Source: Citrobacter werkmanii NBRC 105721
Lineage (GTDB): Bacteria; Pseudomonadota; Gammaproteobacteria; Enterobacterales; Enterobacteriaceae
Direction of reading: 5' to 3'
DNA: 64,000 bases
Assembly: GCA_000759755.1 (NCBI GenBank)
Contig: BBMW01000002.1
Span: forward strand, 1-64,000
Positions 51,444 through 62,498 of this stretch are shown in pieces. The position numbers and the translations under genes are program-made. The notes beneath the pieces were generated by a model, which saw nothing but the letters and a program-made list of their open reading frames with translations, ran no database searches and had not been told where the DNA came from. The stretch's first letter is position 1; the number at the start of each line of letters is the position of its first letter.

Positions 51444-52622
51444 ATGCAATTGCGTAAATTACTTCTGCCAGGGCTGCTTTCCGTTACCCTATTGAGCGGC
51501 TGTTCACTGTTTAGTGGCGAAGAAGATGTCGTTAAGATGTCCCCATTACCGGTGGTTGAAAACCAGTTTACTCCGTCTACGGACTGGAGCACTTCCGTGG
51601 GCAACGGTATTGGTGATTTCTATTCCAATCTTCATCCTGCGCTGGCGGATAACGTTGTCTATGCAGCCGATCGCGCAGGTGTCGTGAAAGCGTTGAACGC
51701 AGACGACGGCAAAGAAGTGTGGTCTGTTAATCTGGGTGAGAAAGACGGTTGGTTCTCCCGTGCATCTGCACAGCTTTCTGGCGGCGTAACCGTGTCCGGT
51801 GGTCATGTTTACATTGGCAGTGAAAAAGCGCAGGTTTATGCGTTGAATACCAGCGATGGTACCACCGCATGGCAGACGAAAGTCGCCGGTGAAGCGCTGT
51901 CTCGTCCGGTTGTGAGCGATGGCGTGGTATTAATCCACACCAGTAACGGTCAATTGCAGGCGTTGAACGAAGCTGACGGCGCCATCAAGTGGACCGTTAA
52001 CCTCGATATGCCATCCCTGTCTCTGCGTGGCGAATCTGCCCCTGCGACGGCCTTTGGCGCAGCTATTGTTGGTGGTGATAACGGTCGCGTAAGCGCCGTG
52101 CTGATGCAGCAGGGTCAGATGATTTGGCAGCAACGTATTTCTCAAGCGACAGGCCCAACGGAAATCGATCGTCTGAGTGACGTTGATACCACGCCGGTTA
52201 TCGTCAATGGCGTTGTTTACGCGCTGGCTTATAATGGTAACCTGACCGCGCTGGATCTGCGCAGTGGCCAGATTATGTGGAAACGTGAACTGGGCTCGGT
52301 GAATGATTTCATCGTCGACGGAAACCGTATCTACCTGGTCGATCAAAACGACCGCATCCTGGCGCTGACTACCGACGGCGGCGTGACGCTGTGGACGCAA
52401 AGCGATCTGCTGCACCGTCTGCTGACGTCTCCGGTATTGTATAACGGCAATTTAGTTGTGGGCGATAGCGAAGGCTACCTGCACTGGATTAACGTTGAAG
52501 ATGGTCGCTTTGTTGCCCAGCAGAAAGTCGACAGCTCCGGTTTCCTGACTGAGCCAGTCTCTGCTGATGGTAAACTGCTGATCCAGGCGAAAGACGGTAC
52601 GCTGTACTCCATTACGCGTTAA
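51444..52622 (+). CDS. bamB: Outer membrane assembly lipoprotein BamB
   Basis: 392 residues. Lipobox LSGC (Cys20) with Ser at +2, giving outer-membrane sorting. Repeated PQQ-like blades such as ALNADDGKEVWSVNL form the eight-bladed propeller that binds BamA. 10 bp after yfgM. Confidence 0.97.
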   Translation: MQLRKLLLPGLLSVTLLSGCSLFSGEEDVVKMSPLPVVENQFTPSTDWSTSVGNGIGDFYSNLHPALADNVVYAADRAGVVKALNADDGKEVWSVNLGEKDGWFSRASAQLSGGVTVSGGHVYIGSEKAQVYALNTSDGTTAWQTKVAGEALSRPVVSDGVVLIHTSNGQLQALNEADGAIKWTVNLDMPSLSLRGESAPATAFGAAIVGGDNGRVSAVLMQQGQMIWQQRISQATGPTEIDRLSDVDTTPVIVNGVVYALAYNGNLTALDLRSGQIMWKRELGSVNDFIVDGNRIYLVDQNDRILALTTDGGVTLWTQSDLLHRLLTSPVLYNGNLVVGDSEGYLHWINVEDGRFVAQQKVDSSGFLTEPVSADGKLLIQAKDGTLYSITR

Positions 52623-52642
52623 TCGTCCTGGCCGCTCGCTTT

Positions 52643-52675
52643 GAAAAACGGCTCCTGGTGCAGGGGCCGTTTTAC
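52643..52675 (+). terminator. Hairpin between bamB and der
   Basis: AAACGGC and GCCGTTTT arms around CCTGGTGCAGG with a T-rich end. It probably reduces read-through from bamB to der. Confidence 0.65.
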
Positions 52676-52738
52676 TGTTTTTAACAACGGCGCAAAATGT
52701 GCCCGTTGTCTGATGATTTTTTAAATGAGGCTTTAAAC

Positions 52739-54211
52739 ATGGTACCTGTGGTCGCGCTTGTCGGGCGCCCTAACGTTGGCAAATCCACGTTATTTAACCG
52801 TCTAACTCGCACCCGAGATGCGCTGGTTGCGGATTTCCCGGGTCTGACTCGTGACCGTAAGTACGGTCGTGCGGAAATTGAAGGCCGCGAGTTTATCTGC
52901 ATTGATACCGGCGGTATTGATGGCACCGAAGACGGTGTTGAAACCCGCATGGCTGAACAGTCTCTGTTGGCTATCGAAGAAGCGGACGTTGTGCTGTTTA
53001 TGGTGGATGCGCGTGCTGGCCTGATGCCAGCGGATGAAGCCATTGCTAAACATCTGCGTTCACGCCAGAAACCGACGTTCCTGGTGGCCAACAAAACTGA
53101 CGGACTGGATCCCGATCAGGCGGTTGTTGATTTCTACTCGCTGGGTCTGGGTGAAATTTATCCGATTGCTGCCTCCCATGGTCGCGGCGTTCTCAGCCTG
53201 CTGGAGCATGTTCTGCTGCCGTGGATGGATGACGTTGCGCCGCAGGAAGAAGTCGATGAAGATGCGGAATATTGGGCGCAACTGGAAGCCAAAGAAAACG
53301 GTGAAGAAGAGCCTGAAGACGACTTCAACCCGCAGGATCTGCCGATCAAACTGGCGATTGTGGGTCGTCCGAACGTAGGTAAGTCCACACTGACTAACCG
53401 TATTCTGGGCGAAGACCGCGTGGTGGTTTACGACATGCCTGGGACCACGCGTGACAGCATTTATATTCCGATGCAACGCGACGAACGTGAATATGTGCTG
53501 ATCGACACCGCGGGCGTGCGTAAGCGCGGGAAAATTACCGAAGCGGTAGAAAAATTCTCAGTCATCAAAACGCTGCAGGCGATTGAAGATGCCAACGTGG
53601 TCATGCTGGTGATTGATGCGCGGGAAGGTATTTCCGATCAGGACCTGTCGCTGTTGGGCTTTATCCTCAATAGTGGGCGCTCACTTGTTATTGTCGTCAA
53701 CAAATGGGACGGCCTGACGCAGGAAGTGAAAGAGCAGGTCAAGGAAACGCTGGACTTCCGTCTGGGCTTTATTGATTTTGCGCGTGTACACTTTATCTCT
53801 GCACTGCACGGTAGCGGCGTCGGTAATCTGTTTGAATCGGTCCGCGAAGCGTACGACAGCTCGACCCGTCGCGTTAGTACCGCGATGTTGACGCGTATCA
53901 TGACCATGGCGGTAGAAGATCATCAGCCGCCGCTGGTACGTGGTCGTCGCGTGAAGCTGAAATATGCCCATGCCGGCGGTTATAACCCGCCGATTGTGGT
54001 GATTCATGGTAATCAGGTGAAAGATCTGCCGGATTCATATAAGCGCTATCTGATGAACTACTTCCGCAAAACTCTGGACGTGATGGGGACACCGATCCGC
54101 ATTCAGTTCAAAGAAGGGGAAAACCCGTTTGCGAATAAACGTAATACGCTGACGCCGACCCAGATGCGTAAACGTAAGCGTTTGATTAAACACATCAAAA
54201 AAAGCAAATAA
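52739..54211 (+). CDS. der: Ribosome biogenesis GTPase Der
   Basis: 490 residues from the ATG at 52739 (E. coli length). Two tandem GTPase domains, each with GRPNVGKST: one at residues 8-16 and one near residue 208. An acidic linker lies between them and a KH-like C-terminal domain ends with a basic tail. Needed for 50S subunit assembly. Confidence 0.98.
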   Translation: MVPVVALVGRPNVGKSTLFNRLTRTRDALVADFPGLTRDRKYGRAEIEGREFICIDTGGIDGTEDGVETRMAEQSLLAIEEADVVLFMVDARAGLMPADEAIAKHLRSRQKPTFLVANKTDGLDPDQAVVDFYSLGLGEIYPIAASHGRGVLSLLEHVLLPWMDDVAPQEEVDEDAEYWAQLEAKENGEEEPEDDFNPQDLPIKLAIVGRPNVGKSTLTNRILGEDRVVVYDMPGTTRDSIYIPMQRDEREYVLIDTAGVRKRGKITEAVEKFSVIKTLQAIEDANVVMLVIDAREGISDQDLSLLGFILNSGRSLVIVVNKWDGLTQEVKEQVKETLDFRLGFIDFARVHFISALHGSGVGNLFESVREAYDSSTRRVSTAMLTRIMTMAVEDHQPPLVRGRRVKLKYAHAGGYNPPIVVIHGNQVKDLPDSYKRYLMNYFRKTLDVMGTPIRIQFKEGENPFANKRNTLTPTQMRKRKRLIKHIKKSK

Positions 54212-54229
54212 TTGTTGCTGATGTTGATA

Positions 54230-54258
54230 AAAACCCGCGCTTGCCGCGGGTTTTTTTT
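54230..54258 (+). terminator. Intrinsic terminator after der
   Basis: AAACCCGCGCTTGCCGCGGGTTT stem followed by eight T. Strong rho-independent terminator. Confidence 0.9.
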
Positions 54259-54395
54259 CGTTATTCCATCGCCAGCTTCAGCCCGTGCGATGTCAATCAC
54301 TATTCGTTTTTTACCAAGTTTAAATCTAAGAAAGTAGACATTTGTCGAGTTTTCATCTTAAAGTCCGGGGGCTGGTACTAGACAAAACTAGCCTT

Positions 54396-54420
54396 AAGTT
54401 ATCAAATGGTTAAATAACTT
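54396..54420. promoter_or_regulatory. Palindrome upstream of the POT transporter gene
   Basis: AAGTTAT at 54396-54402 and ATAACTT at 54414-54420 in the 253-bp region before the transporter. A possible operator; no regulator is named. The rest of the gap is AT-rich and holds no gene. Confidence 0.3.
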
Positions 54421-54511
54421 TTCGCCGCATGTAAAAAATCGGTCAGATACGTAACTGGCTGGCGTACATCGCGGTGTTTACACGCACGACGACATAACTT
54501 TCGGGAGAATT

Positions 54512-56053
54512 ATGCAATCCTCTGTTAATCAAAAAGAAAGCCGAACTTTCTTCGGTCATCCTTATCCGCTCGGCTCGCTGTTCTTCACAGAGATGTGGGA
54601 GCGTTTCTCGTTTTATGGCATTCGCCCATTACTGATCCTGTTTATGGCGGCTACCGTCTATGACGGCGGCATGGGGCTGGCCCGTGAAAACGCCTCGGCG
54701 ATTGTGGGTATCTTTGCCGGTACGATGTATCTCGCTGCGCTGCCGGGTGGTTGGCTGGCGGATAACTGGCTCGGCCAACAGAAAGCGGTATGGTACGGCT
54801 CCATCCTGATTGCGCTTGGTCATCTGTCGATTGCGCTTTCGGCCATTATGGGTAACAACCTGTTCTTTATCGGCCTGATGTTTATCGTGCTCGGTTCCGG
54901 TCTGTTTAAGACCTGTATTTCGGTCATGGTTGGCACATTGTATAAAAAAGGCGATGCGCGTCGTGACGGCGGTTTCTCGCTGTTTTACATGGGCATCAAT
55001 ATGGGATCATTCATCGCCCCCTTGATCTCCGGTTGGTTGATTAAAACCCATGGCTGGCATTGGGGCTTCGGTATCGGTGGTATCGGGATGCTGGTGGCGT
55101 TAATCATCTTCCGTGTGTTTGCCGTTCCGTCGATGAAACGCTACGACAGCGAAGTGGGACTGGACTCGACCTGGAACAGCCCGGTAGTGAAGCGTAACGG
55201 TGTGGGCGCATGGCTACTCGCGCTGGCTGTCGGTGTGGCGGTTATCGTTACGCTGATTGCGCAGGGCGTGATTGTGATTAATCCGGTCGCGGTTGCCAGC
55301 ATACTGGTGTACGTGATTGCCGCCTCTGTTGCGCTCTACTTTATCTACCTGTTCATCTTTGCCGGCCTGAATCGCAAAGAGCGCGCCAGACTGCTGGTTT
55401 GCTTTATCCTGCTGGTTTCCGCCGCATTCTTCTGGTCGGCGTTTGAGCAAAAGCCAACCTCGTTCAACCTGTTCGCCAACGACTACACGAACCGTATGAT
55501 CGGTGATTTTGAAATTCCGGCGGTCTGGTTCCAGTCGATAAATGCCCTGTTTATCATCCTGCTGGCGCCGGTATTCAGCTGGGCGTGGCCGAAGCTGGCG
55601 AGCATGAACATTCGCCCGAGCAGCATCACTAAGTTTGTTATCGGCATTTTGTGTGCGGCGGCAGGCTTTGGCTTGATGATGTTGGCGGCGCAAAACGTTC
55701 TCAGCAACGGCGGGGCGGGCGTTTCTCCATTCTGGCTGGTGGGCAGTATCCTGATGCTGACGCTTGGCGAGCTGTGTCTGAGCCCGATCGGCCTGGCGAC
55801 CATGACGCTGCTGGCACCGGAAAGAATGCGTGGGCAGATGATGGGTCTGTGGTTCTGTGCCAGTGCGCTGGGTAACCTGGCCGCAGGTCTGATTGGCGGT
55901 CATGTGAAGGCTGACCAACTGGATATGCTGCCGGATCTCTTCGCTCGCTGCTCGATTGCGCTGCTGATCTGCGCCGCGGTCCTGATCGTCCTCATTGTGC
56001 CGATTCGTCGCATGCTGGAGAATACGCAAACTAAACCGGCAACCAGCGCCTGA
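54512..56053 (+). CDS. POT-family (PTR2) proton-dependent oligopeptide transporter
   Basis: 513 residues, about 14 membrane segments. The ExxER proton-coupling motif is EMWERFSFYG in TM1; the PTR2 signature is FSLFYMGINMGSFIAPL. Relatives DtpA-DtpD import di- and tripeptides; I cannot assign the paralogue. A good RBS (GGGAG) precedes the ATG. E. coli K-12 has no such gene between der and yfgJ. Confidence 0.9.
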   Translation: MQSSVNQKESRTFFGHPYPLGSLFFTEMWERFSFYGIRPLLILFMAATVYDGGMGLARENASAIVGIFAGTMYLAALPGGWLADNWLGQQKAVWYGSILIALGHLSIALSAIMGNNLFFIGLMFIVLGSGLFKTCISVMVGTLYKKGDARRDGGFSLFYMGINMGSFIAPLISGWLIKTHGWHWGFGIGGIGMLVALIIFRVFAVPSMKRYDSEVGLDSTWNSPVVKRNGVGAWLLALAVGVAVIVTLIAQGVIVINPVAVASILVYVIAASVALYFIYLFIFAGLNRKERARLLVCFILLVSAAFFWSAFEQKPTSFNLFANDYTNRMIGDFEIPAVWFQSINALFIILLAPVFSWAWPKLASMNIRPSSITKFVIGILCAAAGFGLMMLAAQNVLSNGGAGVSPFWLVGSILMLTLGELCLSPIGLATMTLLAPERMRGQMMGLWFCASALGNLAAGLIGGHVKADQLDMLPDLFARCSIALLICAAVLIVLIVPIRRMLENTQTKPATSA

Positions 56054-56192
56054 TAACACCTCGATTGTGCCGGGGCAGAGGCTATGCCCCGGTCATTCAA
56101 TTGATGAGGTATGATGTTTTGTTGGGCCTGGGCGACATTCAGCGTAGCGTGTTAAACTCAACACAAGAATGGAGCCCTGTACTGGAGTTGTT

Positions 56193-56408
56193 ATGTCTAT
56201 CATTTGCCCGGATTGCCACGCTGAACTGGAACCACAAAACGGTGCGGCGCACTGTGAGAGTTGTCAAAAAGATCTTCAACTGGAAGCACGTTGCCCAGAG
56301 TGCCATCAACCACTCGAAGTACTAAAGGCCTGTGGCGCGATAGATTATTTCTGTCAGCATGGCCATGGGCTTATTTCGAAAAAACGCGTGGAGTATGTGC
56401 CGGTTTAA
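56193..56408 (+). CDS. yfgJ: Zinc-ribbon protein YfgJ (DUF1407 type)
   Basis: 71 residues from the ATG at 56193 (GGAG upstream), the same size as E. coli YfgJ. Paired CxxC motifs (CPDC, CESC, CPEC) and a CQHGHG segment suggest two zinc ribbons. Function unknown. The stop overlaps xseA by 4 bp, tail to tail. Confidence 0.9.
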   Translation: MSIICPDCHAELEPQNGAAHCESCQKDLQLEARCPECHQPLEVLKACGAIDYFCQHGHGLISKKRVEYVPV

Positions 56409-57778
56409 ACCGGCTTTTTCTTCCGCGTTTTTTTCGCCGCCGTTACGCCCCTAACTTCGCTTTCCACCCAGCCATCTGCTAGTCGGGTGGTGATGACATC
56501 GCCTGCGCTGACCTGTTTGATCTGTTTCAGTACGCCGCCGCCAGTGGTGGTAGAAACGCTATAGCCGCGCGCCAGGGTCGCCAGCGGACTGACCGCTTCG
56601 AGATGAGTAACCGCATTACCAAAACGTTCGCGCTGTTCGCTGAGGCGCGCGCGAATGGTTTCGGCCAGGCGATATTCCAGTTGCTGGATACGGGTTTGTG
56701 CGCGATAAATGCGTGGCTGCGGGTTTTGCTGATTGAGACGTTGCAGCATGCGTTGCTGACGCTGATTTGCCTGTTTAATCTTATTTTCAAGCGCAAATCC
56801 CATCCGCTGGCGCAACCGCTCCAGCGACGTTTGCTGACGGGCCAGACGCAGCTGCGGATGCTGCTGTTGCAAACGGTGATGAAGCTGGGTAAATCGACGA
56901 GTACGGTTGGCGATGTAGTAGTCCATCGCCATTTCCAGACGCTGCTGGATGGACTGGATCTGACGCAACAACTCCTGCTGGTTGCGGCTGACAATTTCTG
57001 CCGCTGCCGACGGCGTCGGCGCACGCAGGTCGCCGACAAAATCAGCGATAGTGACGTCGGTTTCGTGGCCGACGGCGCTAACCACCGGAATACGGCTGGC
57101 AAAGATTGCCCGCGCCACGCGTTCGTCGTTAAAACTCCATAAATCTTCCAGCGAGCCACCGCCGCGCCCGACAATTAACACGTCGCACTCGCCGCGGGCG
57201 TTGGCCAGTTCAATCGCGCGCACGATCTGCCCCGGCGCATCGTCGCCCTGTACCGCGGTGGGGTAAATCACCACCGGCAGCGATGGGTCGCGGCGTTTTA
57301 GAACGTGGAGAATATCGTGCAGTGCCGCACCGGTTTTCGAGGTAATCACCCCGACACAGTGGGCCGGGGAGGGCAGAGGCTGCTTATTTTGCTGATCGAA
57401 CAATCCTTCCGCCTGCAGTTTGGCTTTCAACTGCTCATATTTTTGCTGCAATAGCCCTTCGCCCGCAGGCTGCATACTCTCGACGATAATCTGGTAGTCG
57501 CCGCGTGGCTCATACAGCGTGATGTTGGCGCGCACCAGCACCTGTTGCCCGTGCTGCGGGCGGAATGTTACCCGACGGTTGCTGTTGCGAAACATCGCGC
57601 AGCGTACCTGGGCGGTGTCATCTTTGAGCGTGAAATACCAGTGACCGGAGGACGGCTGAGTGAAATTCGAGATTTCACCGCTGATCCACACTTGTCCCAT
57701 CTCCTGCTCAAGCAGCAAACGAACCGTCTGGTTCAGGCGGCTTACGGTAAAAATTGAGGTGGTCTGAGAGGATAACAT
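56405..57778 (-). CDS. xseA: Exodeoxyribonuclease VII large subunit
   Basis: 457 residues. An N-terminal OB fold (about 1-100) is followed by the catalytic domain ([38 protein letters not shown]) and a long Gln/Arg-rich coiled coil. Degrades single-stranded DNA with XseB. Divergent from guaB. Confidence 0.97.
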   Translation of the reverse strand: MLSSQTTSIFTVSRLNQTVRLLLEQEMGQVWISGEISNFTQPSSGHWYFTLKDDTAQVRCAMFRNSNRRVTFRPQHGQQVLVRANITLYEPRGDYQIIVESMQPAGEGLLQQKYEQLKAKLQAEGLFDQQNKQPLPSPAHCVGVITSKTGAALHDILHVLKRRDPSLPVVIYPTAVQGDDAPGQIVRAIELANARGECDVLIVGRGGGSLEDLWSFNDERVARAIFASRIPVVSAVGHETDVTIADFVGDLRAPTPSAAAEIVSRNQQELLRQIQSIQQRLEMAMDYYIANRTRRFTQLHHRLQQQHPQLRLARQQTSLERLRQRMGFALENKIKQANQRQQRMLQRLNQQNPQPRIYRAQTRIQQLEYRLAETIRARLSEQRERFGNAVTHLEAVSPLATLARGYSVSTTTGGGVLKQIKQVSAGDVITTRLADGWVESEVRGVTAAKKTRKKKPV

Positions 57779-57870
57779 GTGAGCGGGATCAAATTCTAAA
57801 TCAGCAGGTTATTCAGTCGAAAGTAACATGCTCACAGAGGAGCGCAAGGTTTTTTTGCAAAAAAGTGTGG

Positions 57871-57896
57871 ATGCAATCGGTTACGCTCTGTATAAT
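57871..57896 (+). promoter_or_regulatory. guaBA promoter with PurR-like operator
   Basis: ATGCAATCGGTTACGC (57871-57886) matches 11 of 16 PurR consensus positions and precedes a perfect -10 TATAAT at 57891-57896. This organisation is shared with E. coli guaBA. No clear -35 hexamer. Confidence 0.65.
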
Positions 57897-57938
57897 GCCG
57901 CGGCAATATTTAATAACCTCCCAGGTGAGATATTGCCC

Positions 57939-59405
57939 ATGCTACGTATCGCAAAAGAAGCCCTGACGTTTGACGACGTCCTCCTCGTTCCCGCTCATTC
58001 TACCGTTCTGCCGAATACTGCTGACCTCAGCACCCAGTTGACGAAAACCATTCGCCTGAACATTCCTATGCTCTCCGCAGCAATGGATACCGTGACGGAA
58101 GCGCGCCTGGCAATTGCCCTGGCACAGGAAGGCGGCATCGGTTTTATCCACAAGAACATGTCTATCGAGCGCCAGGCTGAAGAAGTTCGCCGCGTGAAAA
58201 AACACGAATCTGGCGTGGTAACCGACCCGCAGACGGTGCTGCCAACCACCACCCTGCGTGAAGTGAAAGAACTGACCGAGCGTAACGGTTTTGCGGGTTA
58301 CCCGGTAGTGACTGAAGACAACGAGCTGGTTGGCATCATCACCGGTCGTGACGTGCGCTTTGTGACTGACCTGAACCAGCCGGTTAGCGTATACATGACG
58401 CCAAAAGAGCGTCTGGTGACTGTGCGTGAAGGTGAAGCACGTGATGTCGTGCTGGCCAAAATGCACGAAAAGCGTGTAGAGAAAGCGCTGGTTGTTGATG
58501 ACAGCTTCCATCTGCTCGGCATGATCACCGTTAAAGATTTCCAGAAAGCGGAACGTAAACCGAACTCATGTAAAGACGAGCATGGTCGTCTGCGCGTCGG
58601 TGCAGCTGTAGGCGCTGGTGCTGGTAACGAAGAACGTGTTGACGCGCTGGTTGCTGCGGGCGTTGACGTGCTGTTGATCGACTCCTCTCACGGTCACTCT
58701 GAAGGCGTGCTGCAACGTATCCGTGAAACCCGTGCTAAATATCCTGACCTGCAAATCATCGGCGGTAACGTCGCCACTGGCGCAGGCGCTCGCGCACTGG
58801 CGGAAGCTGGTTGCAGCGCGGTGAAAGTGGGTATCGGCCCTGGCTCCATCTGTACGACTCGTATCGTTACTGGCGTGGGCGTTCCGCAGATCACTGCCGT
58901 TTCTGACGCGGTTGAAGCGCTGGAAGGTACCGGTATTCCGGTTATCGCTGACGGCGGTATCCGTTTCTCCGGCGACATAGCCAAAGCGATTGCTGCTGGT
59001 GCCGCTGCCGTCATGGTTGGCTCGATGCTGGCCGGTACCGAAGAATCCCCGGGCGAAATCGAACTGTACCAGGGCCGCTCTTACAAATCTTACCGCGGTA
59101 TGGGCTCTCTGGGTGCGATGTCCAAAGGTTCTTCCGACCGTTACTTCCAAAGCGACAACGCCGCTGACAAACTGGTGCCGGAAGGTATCGAAGGTCGCGT
59201 AGCGTATAAAGGCCGCCTGAAAGAGATCATTCACCAGCAGATGGGCGGCCTGCGCTCCTGTATGGGTCTGACCGGTTGTGGTACCATCGACCTGCTGCGT
59301 ACGAAGGCTGAATTCGTGCGTATCAGCGGTGCGGGTATCCAGGAAAGCCACGTTCATGACGTGACTATCACCAAAGAGTCCCCGAACTACCGCTTGGGCT
59401 CCTGA
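57939..59405 (+). CDS. guaB: IMP dehydrogenase
   Basis: Oxidises IMP to XMP, the first step to GMP. 488 residues from the ATG at 57939; the frame is open further upstream through the promoter. Two CBS domains at about 93-205, the catalytic loop [13 protein letters not shown] (Cys305) and the [16 protein letters not shown] flap region are present. Just after the flap the sequence reads TIDLLRTK where, as I recall, E. coli has TIDELRTK. Confidence 0.98.
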   Translation: MLRIAKEALTFDDVLLVPAHSTVLPNTADLSTQLTKTIRLNIPMLSAAMDTVTEARLAIALAQEGGIGFIHKNMSIERQAEEVRRVKKHESGVVTDPQTVLPTTTLREVKELTERNGFAGYPVVTEDNELVGIITGRDVRFVTDLNQPVSVYMTPKERLVTVREGEARDVVLAKMHEKRVEKALVVDDSFHLLGMITVKDFQKAERKPNSCKDEHGRLRVGAAVGAGAGNEERVDALVAAGVDVLLIDSSHGHSEGVLQRIRETRAKYPDLQIIGGNVATGAGARALAEAGCSAVKVGIGPGSICTTRIVTGVGVPQITAVSDAVEALEGTGIPVIADGGIRFSGDIAKAIAAGAAAVMVGSMLAGTEESPGEIELYQGRSYKSYRGMGSLGAMSKGSSDRYFQSDNAADKLVPEGIEGRVAYKGRLKEIIHQQMGGLRSCMGLTGCGTIDLLRTKAEFVRISGAGIQESHVHDVTITKESPNYRLGS

Positions 59406-59416
59406 TAAGTTTCCGC

Positions 59417-59441
59417 GCCCGGTTTTAAACCGGGCGTTTTG
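59417..59441 (+). terminator. Hairpin between guaB and guaA
   Basis: CGCCCGGTTT and AAACCGGGCG with a single unpaired T, then TTTTG. Terminator-shaped, but the genes form one operon, so it may set the guaB:guaA ratio or protect guaB mRNA. Confidence 0.65.
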
Positions 59442-59474
59442 TTATTGTTTCACTTGCCTCGGAATTATCGTCAA

Positions 59475-61052
59475 ATGACAGACAATATTCATAAACATCG
59501 CATTCTCATCCTCGATTTCGGATCGCAGTACACCCAACTGGTTGCACGTCGCGTACGTGAACTGGGCGTCTACTGTGAACTGTGGGCATGGGATGTTACT
59601 GAAGCACAAATCCGTGAGTTCAACCCGAGCGGCATCATCCTCTCCGGTGGCCCGGAAAGCACCACCGAAGCAAACAGCCCGCGCGCGCCTGAGTACGTCT
59701 TCAACGCCGGCGTGCCGGTCTTCGGCGTCTGCTACGGTATGCAGACCATGGCAATGCAGCTGGGTGGCCACGTTGAAGGTTCTAACGAGCGTGAATTCGG
59801 CTACGCCCAGGTTGAGGTACAGACCGACAGCGCACTGATTCGCGGTATCGAAGATTCTCTGACCGCCGACGGCAAACCGCTGCTTGACGTGTGGATGAGT
59901 CACGGCGACAAAGTGACCGCGATCCCGGAAGGCTTCGTTACCGTTGCCAGCACCGAGACCTGCCCGTTCGCCATTATGGCGCACGAAGAAAAACGCTTCT
60001 ACGGCGTGCAGTTCCACCCGGAAGTGACCCACACCCGTCAGGGCATGCGCATGCTGGAGCGCTTCGTACGCGATATCTGCCAGTGTGAAGCCCTGTGGAC
60101 TCCGGCGAAAATCATCGATGATGCCGTTGTCCGTATTCGCGAGCAGGTTGGCGACGACAAAGTGATCCTCGGCCTTTCCGGCGGCGTGGATTCTTCCGTA
60201 ACCGCCATGCTGCTGCACCGCGCAATCGGTAAAAACCTGACCTGTGTGTTCGTAGACAACGGTCTGCTGCGTCTGAACGAAGCCCAGCAGGTGATGGACA
60301 TGTTCGGCGACCACTTTGGCCTGAACATTGTTCACGTGGAAGGCGAGCAGCGCTTCCTGGAAGCGCTGAAAGGCGAGAACGATCCGGAAGCCAAACGTAA
60401 GATCATCGGTCGAGTGTTCGTGGAAGTGTTCGACGAAGAAGCGCTGAAGCTGGAAGATGTGAAGTGGCTGGCGCAGGGCACCATCTATCCGGACGTGATC
60501 GAATCCGCAGCTTCCGCGACCGGTAAAGCGCACGTCATCAAATCTCACCACAACGTGGGCGGCCTGCCGAAAGAGATGAAGATGGGTCTGGTTGAACCGC
60601 TGCGCGAACTGTTCAAAGACGAAGTGCGTAAAATTGGTCTGGAACTGGGCCTGCCGTACGACATGCTGTACCGTCACCCGTTCCCGGGCCCTGGTCTGGG
60701 CGTGCGTGTGCTGGGCGAAGTGAAGAAAGAGTACTGCGACCTGCTGCGTCGTGCGGACGCTATCTTCATTGAAGAGCTGCACAAAGCTGACCTGTACAAC
60801 AAAGTCAGCCAGGCGTTTACCGTGTTCCTGCCGGTACGTTCCGTTGGCGTGATGGGCGATGGCCGTAAATATGACTGGGTTGTCTCTCTGCGCGCGGTCG
60901 AAACCATCGACTTTATGACCGCACACTGGGCGCATCTGCCGTATGACTTCTTAGGCCGCGTCTCTAACCGTATCATCAACGAAGTGAACGGCATTTCCCG
61001 TGTGGTGTATGACATCAGCGGTAAGCCACCGGCTACCATTGAGTGGGAATGA
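59475..61052 (+). CDS. guaA: GMP synthase (glutamine-hydrolysing)
   Basis: Aminates XMP to GMP. 525 residues from the ATG at 59475. The glutamine amidotransferase triad includes Cys86 (GVCYGMQTM) and His181/Glu183 (QFHPEVTHT); the ATP pyrophosphatase P-loop is [12 protein letters not shown]. The reading frame is intact to TIEWE, so the element integrated downstream has not truncated it, or has rebuilt its 3' end. Confidence 0.98.
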   Translation: MTDNIHKHRILILDFGSQYTQLVARRVRELGVYCELWAWDVTEAQIREFNPSGIILSGGPESTTEANSPRAPEYVFNAGVPVFGVCYGMQTMAMQLGGHVEGSNEREFGYAQVEVQTDSALIRGIEDSLTADGKPLLDVWMSHGDKVTAIPEGFVTVASTETCPFAIMAHEEKRFYGVQFHPEVTHTRQGMRMLERFVRDICQCEALWTPAKIIDDAVVRIREQVGDDKVILGLSGGVDSSVTAMLLHRAIGKNLTCVFVDNGLLRLNEAQQVMDMFGDHFGLNIVHVEGEQRFLEALKGENDPEAKRKIIGRVFVEVFDEEALKLEDVKWLAQGTIYPDVIESAASATGKAHVIKSHHNVGGLPKEMKMGLVEPLRELFKDEVRKIGLELGLPYDMLYRHPFPGPGLGVRVLGEVKKEYCDLLRRADAIFIEELHKADLYNKVSQAFTVFLPVRSVGVMGDGRKYDWVVSLRAVETIDFMTAHWAHLPYDFLGRVSNRIINEVNGISRVVYDISGKPPATIEWE

Positions 61053-61098
61053 TGTACAGCTAACTCACAGCTAATCATTTCTATTCAGTTATGCAATC

Positions 61099-61127
61099 AA
61101 CCCTCTGTTTTTACAGAGGGTTTTTAT
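61099..61127 (+). terminator. Intrinsic terminator after guaA
   Basis: CCCTCTGT (61101-61108) and ACAGAGGG (61113-61120) with flanking A and T runs. It ends the guaBA transcript. Whether it is chromosomal or belongs to the element is unclear. Confidence 0.85.
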
Positions 61128-61180
61128 TTATATCACATCATATCTATTCACTCTATCTCACATTTTTCATCGGTACAGGT

Positions 61181-61217
61181 GACGGTATTACCTTAAAGGT
61201 ATACTCTTCATACCGTC
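61181..61217. promoter_or_regulatory. Nested palindromes in front of the integrase
   Basis: GACGGTAT (61181-61188) is inverted as ATACCGTC (61210-61217), and between them TACC-TTAAA-GGTA (61189-61201) forms a second palindrome. It sits 28 bp before the integrase start: candidate integrase promoter operator or arm-type recombinase site. Confidence 0.45.
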
Positions 61218-61244
61218 AAACCATGGATGCTTTACGGGTGAATT

Positions 61245-62495
61245 GTGCTTACTGATACCAAACTGAAAAACCTCAAGCCGCAGGACAAACTGTATAAGGT
61301 TTCGGATCGTGACGGGCTGTATGTTGCGGTGCTTACTTCCGGTTCTGTCTCTTTCCGGTACGACTACCGCATTAACGGACGCCGGGAAACTCTGGTCATC
61401 GGTCAGTACGGTCGTGACGGTATCAGCCTTGCGGAAGCGAGAGAAGAACTCATTGCTGCAAAAAAACTGTTAAAATCAGGCCTGTCGCCAGCTGCGGCTA
61501 AACGTGACGGTATCAAAAAGATCCGTGGTGCTGAGACATTCGCGGTACATACCGACAGCTATATGAAGCACGTCATTCTGGCTGACAGTACCAGGGCGAT
61601 GAAACAGGCCGTTATCGATCGCGATATCATGCCGGTGTTGGGTAACAAAATGATGGCCGAGATAACCACTGGCATGGTGCGTGACCTGTGCGATCGCATT
61701 GTTGAACGTGGCGGCCGGGCTACGGCAGTGCAAGCCAGAGAGATAATCAGCAGCGTATACCGACATGCTAATGACCGCGGGCATGGCCTGTTTAATCCTG
61801 CTGCTGATATCAAGCCTTCATCAATAGCCATGTTCAAGCCGCGCGACCGCACGCTGCAACCTGAAGAGATAGGCGTATTCTTCCGGGCGCTGGATAATGT
61901 CGGGGCTATGGCCACAATGAAACTGGCATTAAAACTGGTGCTGCTCACCCTGGTTCGCAAAAGCGAGTTCACCCATGCCACATGGTCAGAAGTCGATTTC
62001 AAAAAATGGACATGGACGATACCGGCGGAACGAATGAAGGGAAGCCGTGCGCATGTTATCTACCTGCCAAAGCAGGCGCAGGATCTGATGATTGGCCTGC
62101 AGATGTGTGCTGGTGGAAGTGATTACCTTTTGCCAGGGCGCTATTCTGTCAGCAAGCCATTATCCAATGGCGCACTGAACAGGCTGATCAATACCACTGT
62201 AGAATCGGTGAATGATGCCGGCGGGCATCTGGATGAATTCTCTGTGCACGACCTTCGCCGCACAGCCAGCACGCTGTTGCATGAGGCTGGTTATCCATCT
62301 GACTGGATTGAAAAGGCGCTGGCGCATGAGCAAAAGGGAGTGCGTGCGGTATACAACAAAGCAGAGTACGCCAGGCAGCGCGCCTACATGTTGCAGCAGT
62401 GGGCGGATATGGTTGATGGCTGGATTAACGGGGAGCACACCGATCTGGTGCCGTTCTCCCCGTCGAAGTTTGAGAAGTGGATGCAGGGTGAGTAA
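61245..62495 (+). CDS. int: Tyrosine recombinase / phage integrase (P4-type)
   Basis: 416 residues from a GTG with GGGTG a few bases upstream; no in-frame ATG is available because a stop precedes it. An N-terminal DUF4102-like arm-binding domain (about 1-90), a core-binding domain (about 100-185), then the catalytic domain with Arg238 (LVRKSEFT), His335-xx-Arg338 (HDLRRTAST), His361 and the nucleophile Tyr370 (VYNKAEY). Catalyses integration and excision. Same orientation as guaA. Confidence 0.93.
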   Translation: MLTDTKLKNLKPQDKLYKVSDRDGLYVAVLTSGSVSFRYDYRINGRRETLVIGQYGRDGISLAEAREELIAAKKLLKSGLSPAAAKRDGIKKIRGAETFAVHTDSYMKHVILADSTRAMKQAVIDRDIMPVLGNKMMAEITTGMVRDLCDRIVERGGRATAVQAREIISSVYRHANDRGHGLFNPAADIKPSSIAMFKPRDRTLQPEEIGVFFRALDNVGAMATMKLALKLVLLTLVRKSEFTHATWSEVDFKKWTWTIPAERMKGSRAHVIYLPKQAQDLMIGLQMCAGGSDYLLPGRYSVSKPLSNGALNRLINTTVESVNDAGGHLDEFSVHDLRRTASTLLHEAGYPSDWIEKALAHEQKGVRAVYNKAEYARQRAYMLQQWADMVDGWINGEHTDLVPFSPSKFEKWMQGE

Positions 62496-62498
62496 CTG

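Noticed and set aside
59442-60935. 497-codon frame antisense to guaA
   Set aside because: Long but a mirror of highly biased guaA codons; translation is His/Phe/Gln-rich and matches no family.
61141-61170. CRISPR-like or iteron repeats in the AT-rich stretch before the integrase
   Set aside because: Only loose TATC/CACAT similarities, no regular spacing or true repeat unit.
61053-61244. tRNA gene as integration target
   Set aside because: No cloverleaf or CCA-type end seen; the element sits next to guaA instead.
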